Source of the DNA: Gliomastix tumulicola
Taxonomy: Eukaryota > Ascomycota > Sordariomycetes > Hypocreales > Bionectriaceae
Assembly: GCA_001599755.1 (NCBI GenBank)
Contig: BCHX01000001.1
Location: forward strand, 7,192,001-7,256,000
Reading direction: 5' to 3'
DNA length: 64,000 bases
Program-made: the position numbers and the translations under genes
The notes under the pieces: generated by a model
Database searches by the model: none
What the model saw: the letters and a program-made list of their open reading frames with translations, nothing else
What the model was told of the DNA's origin: nothing
Part shown: one piece after another, positions 11,809-23,182 of the stretch
How positions within the stretch are numbered: the stretch's first letter is position 1
Layout: every line of letters starts with the position of its first letter

Positions 11809-13896
11809 GCTGACAAGAGAGAAGATTTATTGCAATCACTGGAAGCGGATGGAGTCCGCTTTGGACTCAACACTATCGAGGAGAGATTCGCCGGCACGTT
11901 TGACTGGGTATTCGACACCACGGAGACAGGATTCGTTGAGTGGCTCCAACACGGCAGCGGTATCTTCTGGATCAACGGCAAGCCCGGCTCTGGGAAATCC
12001 ACGCTCATGAGGTTCATTGTGGAGGCTCAACGAACTCGGGACTATCTGCTCAGCTGGAAGTCAGATGATCCTCATCTCATGACATCATTCTTCTTCCACC
12101 ACCGCGGGAGCCCAATACAGAAATCATTCGAGGGACTTCTGAGAAGTATCTTGGCACAGATACTATCGCAGTCGGCGAGCCTTTGGCCCATGTTACTCTC
12201 CAAGTTTGGATCCGAACTACCTCTTGATGCTGCACTGCTGAAGGAGGCCAAGATCTGGACTTTGCCTCGGCTGAAAAGATGGGTCAGGTTCATTCTGGAG
12301 CAGACGCAGGTCCCGGTGCATTTGATTCTCTTTCTGGACGCTCTGGATGAGTTCGACGGCCCAAAGGAGTTTATCTGCGACTTCTTGAAGCATATTTCAG
12401 GCGTGCCTCAAACGGCAACGAAGAACATCAAGGTTTGCTTCTCCAGCAGGCCGTGGCAAGTCTTCTTCACAAATTTCAGCACTTGCGCCGGGTTCCAGCT
12501 TCAGGACTTTACAGGCGACGACATTCAGGATTACTGCATTGGTTCGATCCGTACCCAAGTGACAGACACGACGTCGCTGGATGGGCTCGTTCCCGAGATT
12601 GTGGCCAAGGCTGAAGGGGTCTTTCTGTGGATTAAGTTGGTGATCAGGGAACTGACGGTGGAGCTGCAGAGAGGGTCAAAGTTAGAGATCCTCAAGAAGC
12701 GCCTATACGATCTTCCCGCAGAGTTGGACGAGTACTACGATGAAATCATTCGACGGATTCCGAAGAGACACAGGTGGAGGACATACATGACTCTGGAAAT
12801 CGTGTCTCGAAGCATGGACGCTCTCACACCTGACGGTCTACTGGCCGCGGTTGATCTGCTCCTATCATCGTCGTCATCGCGAGTGGAGGGTGTTCTAGCG
12901 AAGACTACGAACGTCGCAGACTATAAAGATGGCCCTCTAGCCCAGCTAGCGCAGAATGGCGGTGGTCTCATCGAGATTGTGCCGCCTCACGGGGGGGATC
13001 AACGCGTACAGTTTATCCATCAAACTGTCAGGGACTTCGTTGCGGATCCCAACTTCAAGAAGCGCGTGCTGGACGCCCGGGCAGACCTAACCACGAGCAA
13101 TGGGCACACCTTTCTGGCCCAGGCTGGGCTTCTTCAATCTGGGTTTGGCAAACCCCGAGCTGAGACCATTGCCCATGCCGTGAAGGCGGAAACAACAACT
13201 GGTCAGAGTCTCAAGAGCTTCCTTGACCACCACGTGTCTGCCAGGGGCAGAAACTACACATCTAGCATGGATTTCGTCTTCTACTCACGACTTCAATTTG
13301 CGGTCTCTAGCGGACTTCTATGCTACGTCAGGGATTCGCTGAAGGACAATCCGAATCTTCTCAAAGACAGCGACGAACGACTTCTCACTGCACTCACATC
13401 CGGTAACGGAGCTAAGGGATGGAACGTGCATTCCGAAGAGATGGCTTCTCTTCTGGTGAGGCATGGCTATCGCCTCGAGAAAGATCCGGACTGCCTCTTC
13501 GCTGCGCTATCTGCTGACACTTTTGACCTCAACATCCCACTGGCACAGTATCTGGCCACAATAGTACCTGGCATTAATCGAAAGTCGCCCGAAACGCGCG
13601 AAACACCGCTAGATGTCCTTTGCGGCTACATTGATGAGCGAATCAAGGAGTACGGGACTAGAAACGAGGACACGAAACGGTACTACCAACTTCTGCTGGA
13701 CATAATCGAAAGAGGGGGGAAGCATCACACAACAAATTTCGCCACGCGCAGACGCGTATGGAGTGGATTTTTAGGATCTGATAAGTCGGCGGACATCATT
13801 GAGAATCGGCTTGCTACGTCATTGGTTCACAGTTTGGACATACGGAGGAGGTTTCGGCTTGGATCACGGTCAATATCCTCGAAGAAAAGTAATTGA
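10450..13896 (+). CDS. NLR-like protein: alpha/beta-hydrolase effector plus NACHT NTPase
   Basis: A STAND-type NLR with a serine-hydrolase-like N-terminal effector domain and a central NACHT NTPase. Exons 10450-10763, 10816-11371, 11434-11743 and 11822-13896 sum to 1,084 residues in frame. The hydrolase (PGAP1/DUF676-like) shows the oxyanion segment HGLGGHPFGSW near residue 111 and the nucleophile elbow AHSLGG with Ser near 192. The NACHT domain has Walker A GKPGSGKST near 446 and Walker B LILFLDALDE near 562. No ankyrin, WD40 or TPR motif is obvious in the C-terminal third, which is unusual. The third intron holds a run of 34 T; its acceptor (11817-11821) was chosen by phase. In fungi such proteins act in allorecognition and defence; role here inferred. 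Confidence 0.85.
11774..11807 (+). repeat. Poly-T run of 34 in an NLR intron
   Basis: An uninterrupted T34 within intron 3 of the hydrolase-NACHT gene, between the GTAAGT donor at 11744 and a CTGAC branch site. Read as coding it would give an implausible poly-phenylalanine stretch. Confidence 0.95.
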
Positions 13897-14216
13897 TGAG
13901 CAACTCCTCGTGTATGTTCTTAACTTTGACCATCGAAAGACCCTAGGCCACGTCAATCTGCGAGCTTTGGTAACTATCCAAGCGATGGCTCTTCCAAATG
14001 CATTTAGGTTCTGGCGGATAAGGAACGCCAAGGAAGCCCTGGGCTGACATGCATGATATGACAGGGGCTCAGGCGCCCAGAACGCCATCGATGGGGCAGA
14101 ATTTCATGCTTACGCACAATCGCCCTGCCACCATTTCTCTCCTCTCATCACTTCATACCGCTACTTATCAAGGTAGAGCCAAGCGGCTAGACACCCTCCG
14201 CACTGCTCTTTTGCCC
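13897..14216. other. Intergenic, NLR to ankyrin gene
   Basis: Spacer of 320 bp between two same-strand genes. Nothing supportable as a gene. Confidence 0.5.
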
Positions 14217-17200
14217 ATGGCGATACCGGGACGCTGTGCCCTTGTTCTGGGGGCCAGCTTCCTGCTGGTCGCCTTCTGCGGGGCTGCGGAGCTGAACGAC
14301 GACTTCGCCAATAACCTCCTGACTGATCTGGCGCCGTACGTACCATCCTAGGCGTCCAAAGACAATATCTCACCATTTCACTTCTAGAATTCTGTCCCTA
14401 TTCGGCGAACCGGTCACCAAGCAGTTCCTCAGCCAGTCCACCGGATGGGCCGACGTCATCATCCTTGCCATGGCGCCGCTGGGCATCGTGACCATCGTCG
14501 TGAGCGCTATTCGCGTCGGCGGCCCGTCGTGGCTCAAGGCGGCCATCGGGAGGGCCCGGGAGAACCTGGCCGTTGCCGAAGTCGATCTCATGTCGTCGAC
14601 GTCGACCGAGGTCTGCGAGCTTTGGAACGGACACGAGATTGTGCGGTCGCTTGGTTCGGCGCCGGTGAGGGAGTTTATCTGCATCTCGCCTGCCGTGGCG
14701 GGTGATGCCCAGAAGGAGTCACAAGACGAAATGGTTCAGGACGAAATAGTCAAGAAGTACTATGAGGATATAGACAAATACATCCGCAAAGGTGAGCGAA
14801 TATCAAGCCTCTCTGGACATCTACTGACGGTAGCAGAATCCCTCAGCGCAGACTCGGAGCCCGGAAAAGCACCAGCCGCCTGGCATCCGCTCATATATCG
14901 AAGTCCTCACCATGTAGTTGCCCGAGAAAAACGCGGCGGCGCACCGAATGTCACCCTGAACCTGCACAAGCAGGCAAGAGAGGAGGTCTACGCGGCGGCA
15001 GTCCTTGGAATCGTCCTTCAGGCCTCCATCCTCGTGTATGCTGGATTCGCCACGTACTATCCCACCTTGAAGTTCCCCAAGGAGGAAAAGAACCCGGTGG
15101 CGAGCTACTCTTTCCCGTGCATGGCAACGGGAACCGTCGCCCTCGTCCTTGGGCTGATGCTTTGCGGCCACGTCGTCGAGAGCAGTACCCAGGAGAAGAC
15201 CACGAGGATACAGAAGGCATACGGGGCCCGTCATATTTGGCTGCAGCGCAAGGCCCGAGTCGGCGATCAGGTGTTTGGCTCATTTGCCGTCTTCTCCGAC
15301 AACGCTCAGAATGAGACGGTGACATCGCAGAGACGCATCAATTACGAGCCCAGTATCTTGGACAAACTCATCCTCACCACTCCGGCGCTCCTCTTCAAGT
15401 ATATCAACAAGAAAACAGGCAAAAACAGCGCGAAGGACCAGGATCACAGCGCGCTCCTCGAGTCCAAGGCGACAATCGGCACGCTGATCAGTGTCGCGGG
15501 CTTCATCGTACAGTTTGTCGGCCTTCGAGGCGTCCACTGGTCCGTCTCGATATTTCAGCTTGGCGCCGTGCTCATCATGACGCTTGTCCGCGTCTTTATC
15601 CGTCGAGTATATGCCAGACCACCTCTATGTGTGCCGCTGGCCCCAGGATTTGAGCTAGATTGGTTTGCAGTCTCGCTGATGGACAGAGATCCTGCACCGT
15701 GGCTCAAAGATATCACTGAGACAGAGACAGACAAGTCTGAGGATACTTGCCCATGCGACAAAGGCTGGTGCATAATGAACGACAGCCCACAGGGTGCGAG
15801 CCTACACTTCGAGACAGCCTCGCTGCCACGGTCACGCGCACACGATGCGATGGTCATCCGAAAACGACTCGGCGAGGTGGCGGGCTGGCGTAGCTTGGTG
15901 TACGCCGAAGCTGCAGCACTGAAGCGAGCTATCGAGCTAGTTGCCGATGCTCTCCTAACCGGGAGCCCATTTGATCATTCAAAACCTAGTCTCATATGGT
16001 CAATCGACGCCAAATTCAATGGAATGGAGTCGCAGGCCGTCCGCTTCACGCTGAAAAGGGTCAACGGCTCGTGGACGGCTGACGTGGCAGAGCTCGAAGC
16101 CGCCCTCTCCCTGTGGATTTACTCGGTTGATCAGCAGCGGCGACGTCACGAACCAGAAGACCCAGACGAGGATGGCGAGGCCGAGGAGTGGTTCAGTGTG
16201 GAAGATCCGCTGAACAGCTTCAGCTTGCGCTCGCTCGGCAAGCACACCGCACAGCTTCGACAGAACCTCCACTGGTGGATGCCCCGGAACACGGGTAGCT
16301 TCATGCAGGTGTGGCCAGAGGGAGTAGAAACGCCAACAGAATTCGACACCATGAGTCTGGCGATGCACAGGCCAAGAGCAGTTGGTCCGGATCTCACTCT
16401 GCCTGCCAGCCATCCATGCGAGCAGCCGCCAACAGTCCACGTTCAACGGACTGAGATGGACCTCTCGGGCCGCAATGTCAGTCGAAACACAGTGATAGCA
16501 ACCAACTCTTTTGGGTCGCTCAAGTCACTCTACGCCCAGGAGCTCTTCTCGGCCTTCGTGTGGGCTGCCGCAAAGAAAATGGAGGCCCCGGTGGGCGGAG
16601 GCGCAGATCTCCAGCTCAGCGACGTCCCAGAAGACAGCCCCAGGGAGTCCTTCAAGCTCTCCAACAAGATCCTGTCGACCCTGGCCAATTCGATCCAGAA
16701 CACAGGGCTCGCAAACACTGAGACGGTCTTTGCGCTCCTCATACCCCCTTTGAGCGCGGAGAACAAGCTGCCGGTCGCCCACCAGGTCATCGAGCTGGCG
16801 CGACAGGAAGCCAAGCCTTTCGAGGAAAAGGGCAACCTGATCGAGGTAGGGCGTATATATCTCTGGCTGCATCAGACGATGAGCATATTCCCCACAGACA
16901 GCGAAGTTGCGGTCAAGACGCTGGCCTTGCTGGTGCAGCACAAGCAGCATTTCGACAAGGAGTTGAAGTACTGGGAGACCTGCGTCAGTATCCGTGATTT
17001 CATTGGCCTTCGGAATCTGCGGAGGCAGAAGGATTGGCTTGACGAACTGATCGGGCAAGAGGAACAATGCAACAAGCTTGCGGAGCTGTACGAGTGCAGG
17101 TGGCGCGAGGGAGGACTTCCAGACGACTTTGTTGAGCTGAGCGGTCTTAGCTGGTTGATAAAAGGCGTGCTTTATCTCCCCGATGGGCTTCTCCCATCCG

Positions 17201-18582
17201 CCACGTTTCCTGACGTATTCAGGTTTACGAAAACCCATCTATTCGCCAGAAGGATGACCCACGACCGCGCCTGGCCTGAGCGTGGTTCCGTCAGTTCACC
17301 TGACATCTTTGGTCGCACGCCAGTGCATTATGCGGCGACTGTAGGCTTCTCTCGAATCATGAACGATATAGGCAACTTGAAGTGGCGCGTGGATGTTGTC
17401 GATCTTGATGGGATGACGCCGCTTCATTTTGCTTGCGAGCGAGACGATGCCGAGACGCTGCCAGTCATCCGCTCGCTGCTCCAAGCCGGCGCAGACGTCA
17501 ACGCAAAAGCCAGAGATGGAACCAGCCCTCTCCATTGCGCAGCGGAATGCGGAGCATCGGAGGCTATAAAAATTCTCAAAGAAGCGGGAGCCACAATCGA
17601 CGCCCTAGATGCAACCGGCAAGTCACCGCTTATGCTGGCAGTTCTGGGCGGCCACAGAGACGCTGTCGCCGTCCTGCTACCGGCGAACAGCGCTCTGAGG
17701 GATTCGCACGGACGGGATGTACTGCACATGGCAGCGCTTTCGGGGGACGTGAAGATGGTGTCGCTGATGCAGGGCGAGAGATTCTATTCGCGAGACCGAA
17801 AGGGCGACACACCTCTCAACCTTGCGGCCACGGCCGGGCATTCGGGCGTTGTTCGCTATTTCATGGACGGGCTCACCGATGCTATGGACGAGTTTCGCCC
17901 TACCCATGGTAATCTGACGCCGCTGCACTCTGCCGTCTTAGCAGGTCAGGCGGACGTTGTGAGGATGCTGATCCAGCGATTCGAGATCGACAAGGACATC
18001 CGTGACGGAAACGGCTGGTCCCTGATCCATTCTGCCGCCTGGGCTGCGCGCATAGACATGCTCGAGCTGCTGATCAAAGAGTTCGGCGTTGACCCTGAAG
18101 CAAAAGACGACCTCGGCAGGACACCTCTCCTCTTCGGTGTTGGGGTGAGACTCGACCTTCGGGCTGTGCGAGCGATGCATGAAGAGCTCGGATGCGATGT
18201 CAAGACCCGGGATAACTTTGGCTCTACACTGCTCCACGAAGCTGCGCGCTCTACGACGAATGCAGCTGCCGTTATACGCTTCCTTGTCCTGGAGCACAAG
18301 CTCGATGTTGACGCCAGAGACGGAGGGGAGCGGACGCCAATCTTTTCTGCTGTAGAGATCGGGCTGGTCGATACGGTGAGGCTGCTCGCGGAGCTCGGCG
18401 CCGATTTGCATGTGGTGGATGCCGAGGGGCAGACGCTGCTGCATAGAGCAGCGGAGATTCGGAGGGGAGACATGATGCGACTTTTGATGGATGAGTTTGG
18501 GCTCGATGGGCAAGCGGCAGATGCGAAAGGGCGGACGCCGCTTCAAATCGCGGCCGAAAATGATGTAGAAGGTATGCCATAG
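14217..18582 (+). CDS. Large membrane protein with C-terminal ankyrin repeats
   Basis: Exons 14217-14335, 14388-14791 and 14837-18582 give 1,422 residues. The first 24 residues look like a signal peptide (LVLGASFLLVAFCGAAE). Hydrophobic segments lie near residues 62-82, 226-249, 264-287 and two between 390 and 435. The middle 500 residues have no motif I recognise. From about residue 995 to the end there are roughly 12 ankyrin repeats (GRTPVHYAA, GMTPLHFACE, GTSPLHCAAE, GRTPLLFG and so on), a protein-protein interaction surface. This N-terminal membrane plus C-terminal ankyrin layout recurs among uncharacterised large proteins of filamentous fungi. The annotated stop follows a GTATGCC that could be a donor, so the C-terminus may be longer. 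It lies directly downstream of the NLR gene. Confidence 0.85.
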
Positions 18583-18974
18583 AGGTGACAATACAGGCTA
18601 TCACGTGCACCCCCCAGCTGCACCTCACCGCACCAAGTGGGGAAGAAACAGGAATCAATTGCAGGAGCGCACCAAAAGGAGAAAAGTGGGACGACATTCT
18701 CCGTCCCCAGAAGCCTCAGTTGCTTCAGCCCATCAATCTCAAACGTGCTACGCAGGATCGGGATGCTGGCGGTCTTACTGTGCTCTTCCCCCAGCGGTCG
18801 GGCCGCCTCGGCAGACCGAGAGTGATCACTGAGGGGCTCGTGTGTGTGTGGAGGATCGCTCGCCTCCGCATCAGAATCAGATCAGCAGCCCATTTGTCAT
18901 CTCACTGCTCCGTCCACTGACTGACACCATACCCTCGAATCACGGCCTCGTAGCCTACCCACACCAACGCCAGG
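18583..18974. other. Intergenic, ankyrin gene to ThuA-like gene
   Basis: 392 bp holding the end of the ankyrin gene and the promoter/leader of the ThuA-like gene. No gene seen. Confidence 0.5.
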
Positions 18975-19712
18975 ATGGCCTCGCCCAAGCTCCTCCGCGT
19001 GCTCATCCTCACCAAGACGAGCGGCTACCGCCACGCGTCCATCCCCGCCAGCGTCGCGGCGATCCGCAGCTTCGGCACCGCAACGGGCGACTTCATCACG
19101 ACGACGCACGCCGAGACGGCCGCCGTCATCTGCGAGGCCACGCTCGCGCAGCACGACGTCGTCATGTTCCTGCAGACCACGGGCGAGTTCCTCGACAAGA
19201 AGCAGGTCGCCGAGCTGCGGAGCTTCGTGCGGCGCGGCGGCGGCTTCGTCGGCGTCCACGCGGCGTCGGCCGGACTCGCGAGCGAATCCTGGTACACGGA
19301 GCTGGTCGGCGCGCGCTTCACGAATCATCCGGAGCCGTCGTGGGGGCGGCTCAAGGTCGAGCACGGCGCCCATCAGGCGTTCCCGGGCATCACGGCCGGG
19401 CTTCCCCAGGAGGACTGGCCGTGGCACGACGAGTGGTACAACTTCGACGTGAACCCGCGGGACAAGAAGGTGAACGTCGTCCTGTCAGTCGACGAGGGGC
19501 AGTACTCGGGCGGCACCATGGGCAGGGATCACCCGCTGGCGTGGTATCGCGAGTTCGACGGCGGACGGTCCTTCTACACGGCGCTCGGCCATTTCGCAGC
19601 GGCGTACGACGACGAGAGGTTCATGACGCATCTGTGGAGGGGGATCCTGTGGGCGGGTGGTGTCGAGCGAGCAGATCCCTTGGTCAAGCGGGAGGAAGAC
19701 AGAAATCAGTGA
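18975..19712 (+). CDS. ThuA-like domain protein
   Basis: A 245-residue single-exon protein matching the ThuA-like fold (class I glutamine-amidotransferase-like, named from bacterial trehalose utilisation). Visible family features are the opening LLRVLILTKTSGYRHASIP, the core RRGGGFVGVHAAS near residues 90-105, EWYNFDVNPR, and the closing HLWRGILWAGG. The domain spans almost the whole protein and has no signal peptide, so it is probably cytosolic. In bacteria relatives occur in carbohydrate-catabolic operons; the reaction is not established and none can be assigned here. Codon use is strongly C/G-ending. Confidence 0.9.
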   Translation: MASPKLLRVLILTKTSGYRHASIPASVAAIRSFGTATGDFITTTHAETAAVICEATLAQHDVVMFLQTTGEFLDKKQVAELRSFVRRGGGFVGVHAASAGLASESWYTELVGARFTNHPEPSWGRLKVEHGAHQAFPGITAGLPQEDWPWHDEWYNFDVNPRDKKVNVVLSVDEGQYSGGTMGRDHPLAWYREFDGGRSFYTALGHFAAAYDDERFMTHLWRGILWAGGVERADPLVKREEDRNQ

Positions 19713-19937
19713 CCTGTGGTGGGAAATGTGCATGTGTATTTTTGTCTGTAACTCACTGTGTATCAAACTCTATTTGCACCGTTCTTTTTATCGATAACGG
19801 AACAACGATAATACGGCCAGGAATAATGCCCCGCCAGCCCATTCGCACCAACAAGCAAGCACCAGCAATTTGTCCAGCTCGCGACCCTTCCAGCCATCAC
19901 TGACAGCCCTCACGCAGCGTGAGGCAAACCCGCAGCC

Positions 19938-21592
19938 ATGGTTCTTCAAGATCTCGGTCGCCGCATCAATACGGCCGTCTCGAACCTCACTCGGGAGCAG
20001 AACCTCGACGAAAAGGCACGCCACAACCACCACCCCCACAAGGAGACAGGACACACCCATCGCTAACAAGAGAGAACCCCCAGGCCTTCGACTCCATGCT
20101 CAAGGAGATCTGCTCCGCCCTCCTCGAAGCAGACGTCAACGTCAAACTCGTCGGCACGCTACGGAAATCGATCAAGACGACCGTCAATTTCAAAGAACTG
20201 CCCCCCGCCGTCAACAAGAAGCGACTCATCCAGAAGGCCGTCTTCGACGAACTCGTCAAGCTCGTCGACCCCCACGCCGAACCGTTCAAGCCGAAGAAGG
20301 GCAGGTCCAATGTCATCATGTTCGTCGGTCTGCAGGGTGCCGGAAAGACGACGACGTGTACGAAGCTGGCGCGCCACTACCAGACCCGCGGCTTGCGGGC
20401 GTGTCTCGTGTGCGCCGATACCTTCCGAGCGGGCGCCTTCGACCAGCTGAAGCAGAACGCGACGAAAGCCAAGATCCCATACTACGGCTCGCTGGTCGAG
20501 ACGGACCCGGCCGTCGTGGCGCGGCAGGGTGTCGAGCAGTTCAAGAAGGAGAAGTTCGACGTCATCATCGTGGATACCTCTGGTCGGCATCGGCAGGAGT
20601 CGGCGCTCTTCCAGGAGATGGTGGACATCCAGACGGCCATCAAGCCCGACGAGACAATCATGGTGCTCGACGCGTCCATCGGCCAGCAGGCCGAGTCGCA
20701 GGCCAAGGCGTTCAAGGAGGCGGCCGACTTTGGCGCCATCATCATCACCAAGACGGACGGCCACGCCCACGGCGGCGGTGCCATCTCGGCCGTCGCGGCG
20801 ACGCACACGCCCATCGTCTTCATCGGCACGGGCGAGCACATGCTGGACCTCGAGCGGTTCGCGCCGCAGCAGTTCGTGCAGAAGCTGCTGGGCATGGGCG
20901 ACATGGCCGGGCTGGTGGAGCACGTGCAGAGCCTCAACCTCAACCAGAAGGACACCATCAAGCACATCCAGGAGGGCATCTTCACGGTGCGCGACCTGCG
21001 CGACCAGCTGTCCAACATCATGAAGATGGGCCCGCTGTCCAAGATGGCCGGCATGATCCCCGGCATGAGCAACATGATGCAGGGCATGGACGACGAGGAG
21101 GGCAGCGCGAAGCTCAAGCGCATGATCTACATCTGCGACTCCATGACGGACAAGGAGCTCGACTCGGACGGCAAGATCCTCATCGACCAGCCGACGCGCA
21201 TGACGCGCATCGCCTGCGGCTCGGGCACGTCAGTCCGCGAGGTCGAGGACCTGCTGACGCAGCAGCGCATGATGGCCGGCATGGCCAAGAAGATGGGTGG
21301 CAACATGAAGAACATGCAGCGGGCGCAGCAGGTCATGGGCGGTGGCAACAAGGCACAGCAGCTCGCTGCGATGCAGAAGCGGATACAGAGCATGGGCGGT
21401 GCTGGCGGCGGCGGGCGCGGCGGCATGCCTGATATGGGCAGCTTGATGAAGATGCTTGGTGGAGGGGGCGGTGGCATGCCCAACGGGATGGACATGCAGG
21501 CCATGATGCAGCAGATGGGCATGGGAGGCATGGGAGGCATGGGAGGGGGGATGCCGGGGATGCCGCAAGGTGGAGGTCGTGGTAGAAGGTGA
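19938..21592 (+). CDS. SRP54: Signal recognition particle 54-kDa subunit
   Basis: GTPase subunit of the cytosolic signal recognition particle, which binds signal peptides emerging from ribosomes and targets them to the ER. Two exons, 19938-20015 and 20084-21592, encode 528 residues. The N domain is residues 1-90. The G domain has GLQGAGKTTT near 106, DTSGRHRQE near 189 and TKTDGHAHGG near 247. The methionine-rich M domain, which binds signal peptides and 7S RNA, fills the rest and ends in a Gly/Met-rich tail. The exon 1/2 junction (LDEK/AFDSMLKEI) is fixed by the very conserved protein sequence, which forces a GC donor (AAG/GCACGC) at 20016 with a normal CAG acceptor. Confidence 0.97.
20016..20083 (+). 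other. GC-AG intron of SRP54
   Basis: Intron of 68 nt beginning GCACGC and ending CCCCCAG, with a GCTAACA branch site 24 nt before the end. No GT donor in the neighbourhood gives the conserved N-domain sequence. Confidence 0.85.
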
Positions 21593-21783
21593 TAGAAGTA
21601 GAAACTACAGGATATGAGGAGGATGGCTGTGTCGAACACGACATGTGTGCAAGATCTTTAGGATATGGCAGTAAAGGCACCGGCGTTAGGGCTTGCGTTT
21701 ACGGACAGGGACCAGAACGAGATCAGCGGTGGAATATTACGAGTTATGAAGCTTGATCTTGGGACACGTTTTATTGTGATGTG

Positions 21784-22544
21784 TCACTTGACCGTCCCAA
21801 CGGGGGGGTTGTCTTTTACTACCGTGACCACTCGCTCCTCGACGATCTCCCAGATCTTGTCAGCCACCTGTGTAATGCTTCCCCCGGCATCCACCACCAC
21901 CAGCTCCTCGTCGCTCTCGGCCAGGCCTATGAACAGCTCCCTCACCTTGCGCTGCATCTCCTCCTTCTCGTACTTCTCGTCGCCCCAGCCACCGCGCCGC
22001 CGCGCCTCGTCCGGCGTGAGGTCTAGAAATACGACGATATCCGGTTTCGGCAGGCCAACATCGGATGCGTGTGCCCAGTTCAGGTCCAGGTCCGGCTTGC
22101 CCTTGGCGGCAGAGTACACCATCCCAGAGTGGTAGTATCTGTCGCACACGACATTGACGCCCTTCTCGAGCATCACCTTGATGCGGTTCCTGAGGAAGTC
22201 AGATATGAGTGTCACGCAAAGACGTGCGGGTGTCTCACGCTGCCTCCCACCGGTTCGCGCTGAACAGCAGATGGATAACGTGGTCCTCCATCTCGACCTC
22301 GCTGCGCAGATACTCGTTGATCATCTGCCCGATGACGGTAGTCCGGTCTATCAATAGAATAAGTACGGGCTCTGCAACAAGGACAGCGAGCAGGATGAAG
22401 CATACCCGGGAACCGCATCGCCTGGACTTGTCTGCCCTCGGCGGCGAGACGCTCCTCGAGGGTCTTTGCCTGCGTTGTTTTGCCGCTGCGGTCGAGGCCC
22501 TCGAGGACGATGAAGGCGCCTCTCGGTTGAGGTGTTTGGGGCAT
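21784..22544 (-). CDS. Thymidylate (dTMP) kinase
   Basis: Phosphorylates dTMP to dTDP with ATP, an essential step of dTTP synthesis; equivalent of yeast CDC8. Exons (minus) 22544-22406, 22347-22239 and 22189-21784 give 217 residues, the usual length. The P-loop GLDRSGKTTQ lies at residues 16-25, RFPDRTT at the first splice junction, and the DRYYHSG substrate/Mg loop near residue 98. The lid region contains KYEKEEMQRKVR. The protein ends in an acidic, valine-rich tail. It converges on SRP54 with 191 bp between stop codons. Confidence 0.95.
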
Positions 22545-23182
22545 TGTGGCTGGGGATGGAATTGGGGCGTGGGAAATGGTGGTTGAGGGAGGCGTGTGGC
22601 TGGGAGTGAGCGTGATGAGAAGGGAATTTCGTGTGGGTGGGAATGGTGAAGCAAAAGAGGAGATGCAGGCTCGCACTGTATAGCACGGTTCTTCATGGTG
22701 TGGGTGGGTGGGTTTGTACAGTGTGAGAGTGGCTCGAAATTACCACAGCCCGTCCATGTCACGGCCCCCTCCAGAAGTCTTGAACCGTTTGAGAGGCCGT
22801 TCAACGAATAGCCTCTCCGTTTGATTCGTCATGCATTAACTCCTTGACTGGGGCTTTCTCTGGATGGCAGATTTATTAGCATCCCCAGAACGGCGGTATT
22901 GACCCTGATGGCTGGACGTGTAACCAGCACATGGATCATGGCGTACGCCTTCCCCTCTGCTCATGGATAGCAAATTTGCCGAAGAGTCATGAGCGAGGCT
23001 GGGTTCAAACCCAGCCACCGCAAACACTAGGCGAGAATTATGGTCTAAAGACTTTGCATTATCCTCCAGCACCAACCACCCGAACCTGCCAGCTGCAACC
23101 TCCCAAGCCTGTCGAAAGGGCATAGACACATCATATCCCAGGCCGGAATCTCAGCCGCGTCTCGGATTTATATCAGCGCAAA
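22545..23182. promoter_or_regulatory. Divergent promoter between dTMP kinase and secreted repeat protein
   Basis: 638 bp between divergent genes. Contains a perfect inverted repeat GGCTGGGTTCAAACCCAGCC near 22998-23017, which resembles a T-arm but is not a tRNA. No gene seen. Confidence 0.5.

Noticed and set aside
11744..11821. Poly-phenylalanine stretch in an apparently continuous NLR reading frame
   Set aside because: It is the translation of an intronic T34; donor, branch and acceptor signals flank it and removing it keeps the frame.
22990..23025. tRNA-like T-arm GGGTTCAAACCC
   Set aside because: The loop has six, not seven, bases and no D-arm, anticodon arm or acceptor stem can be built around it on either strand.
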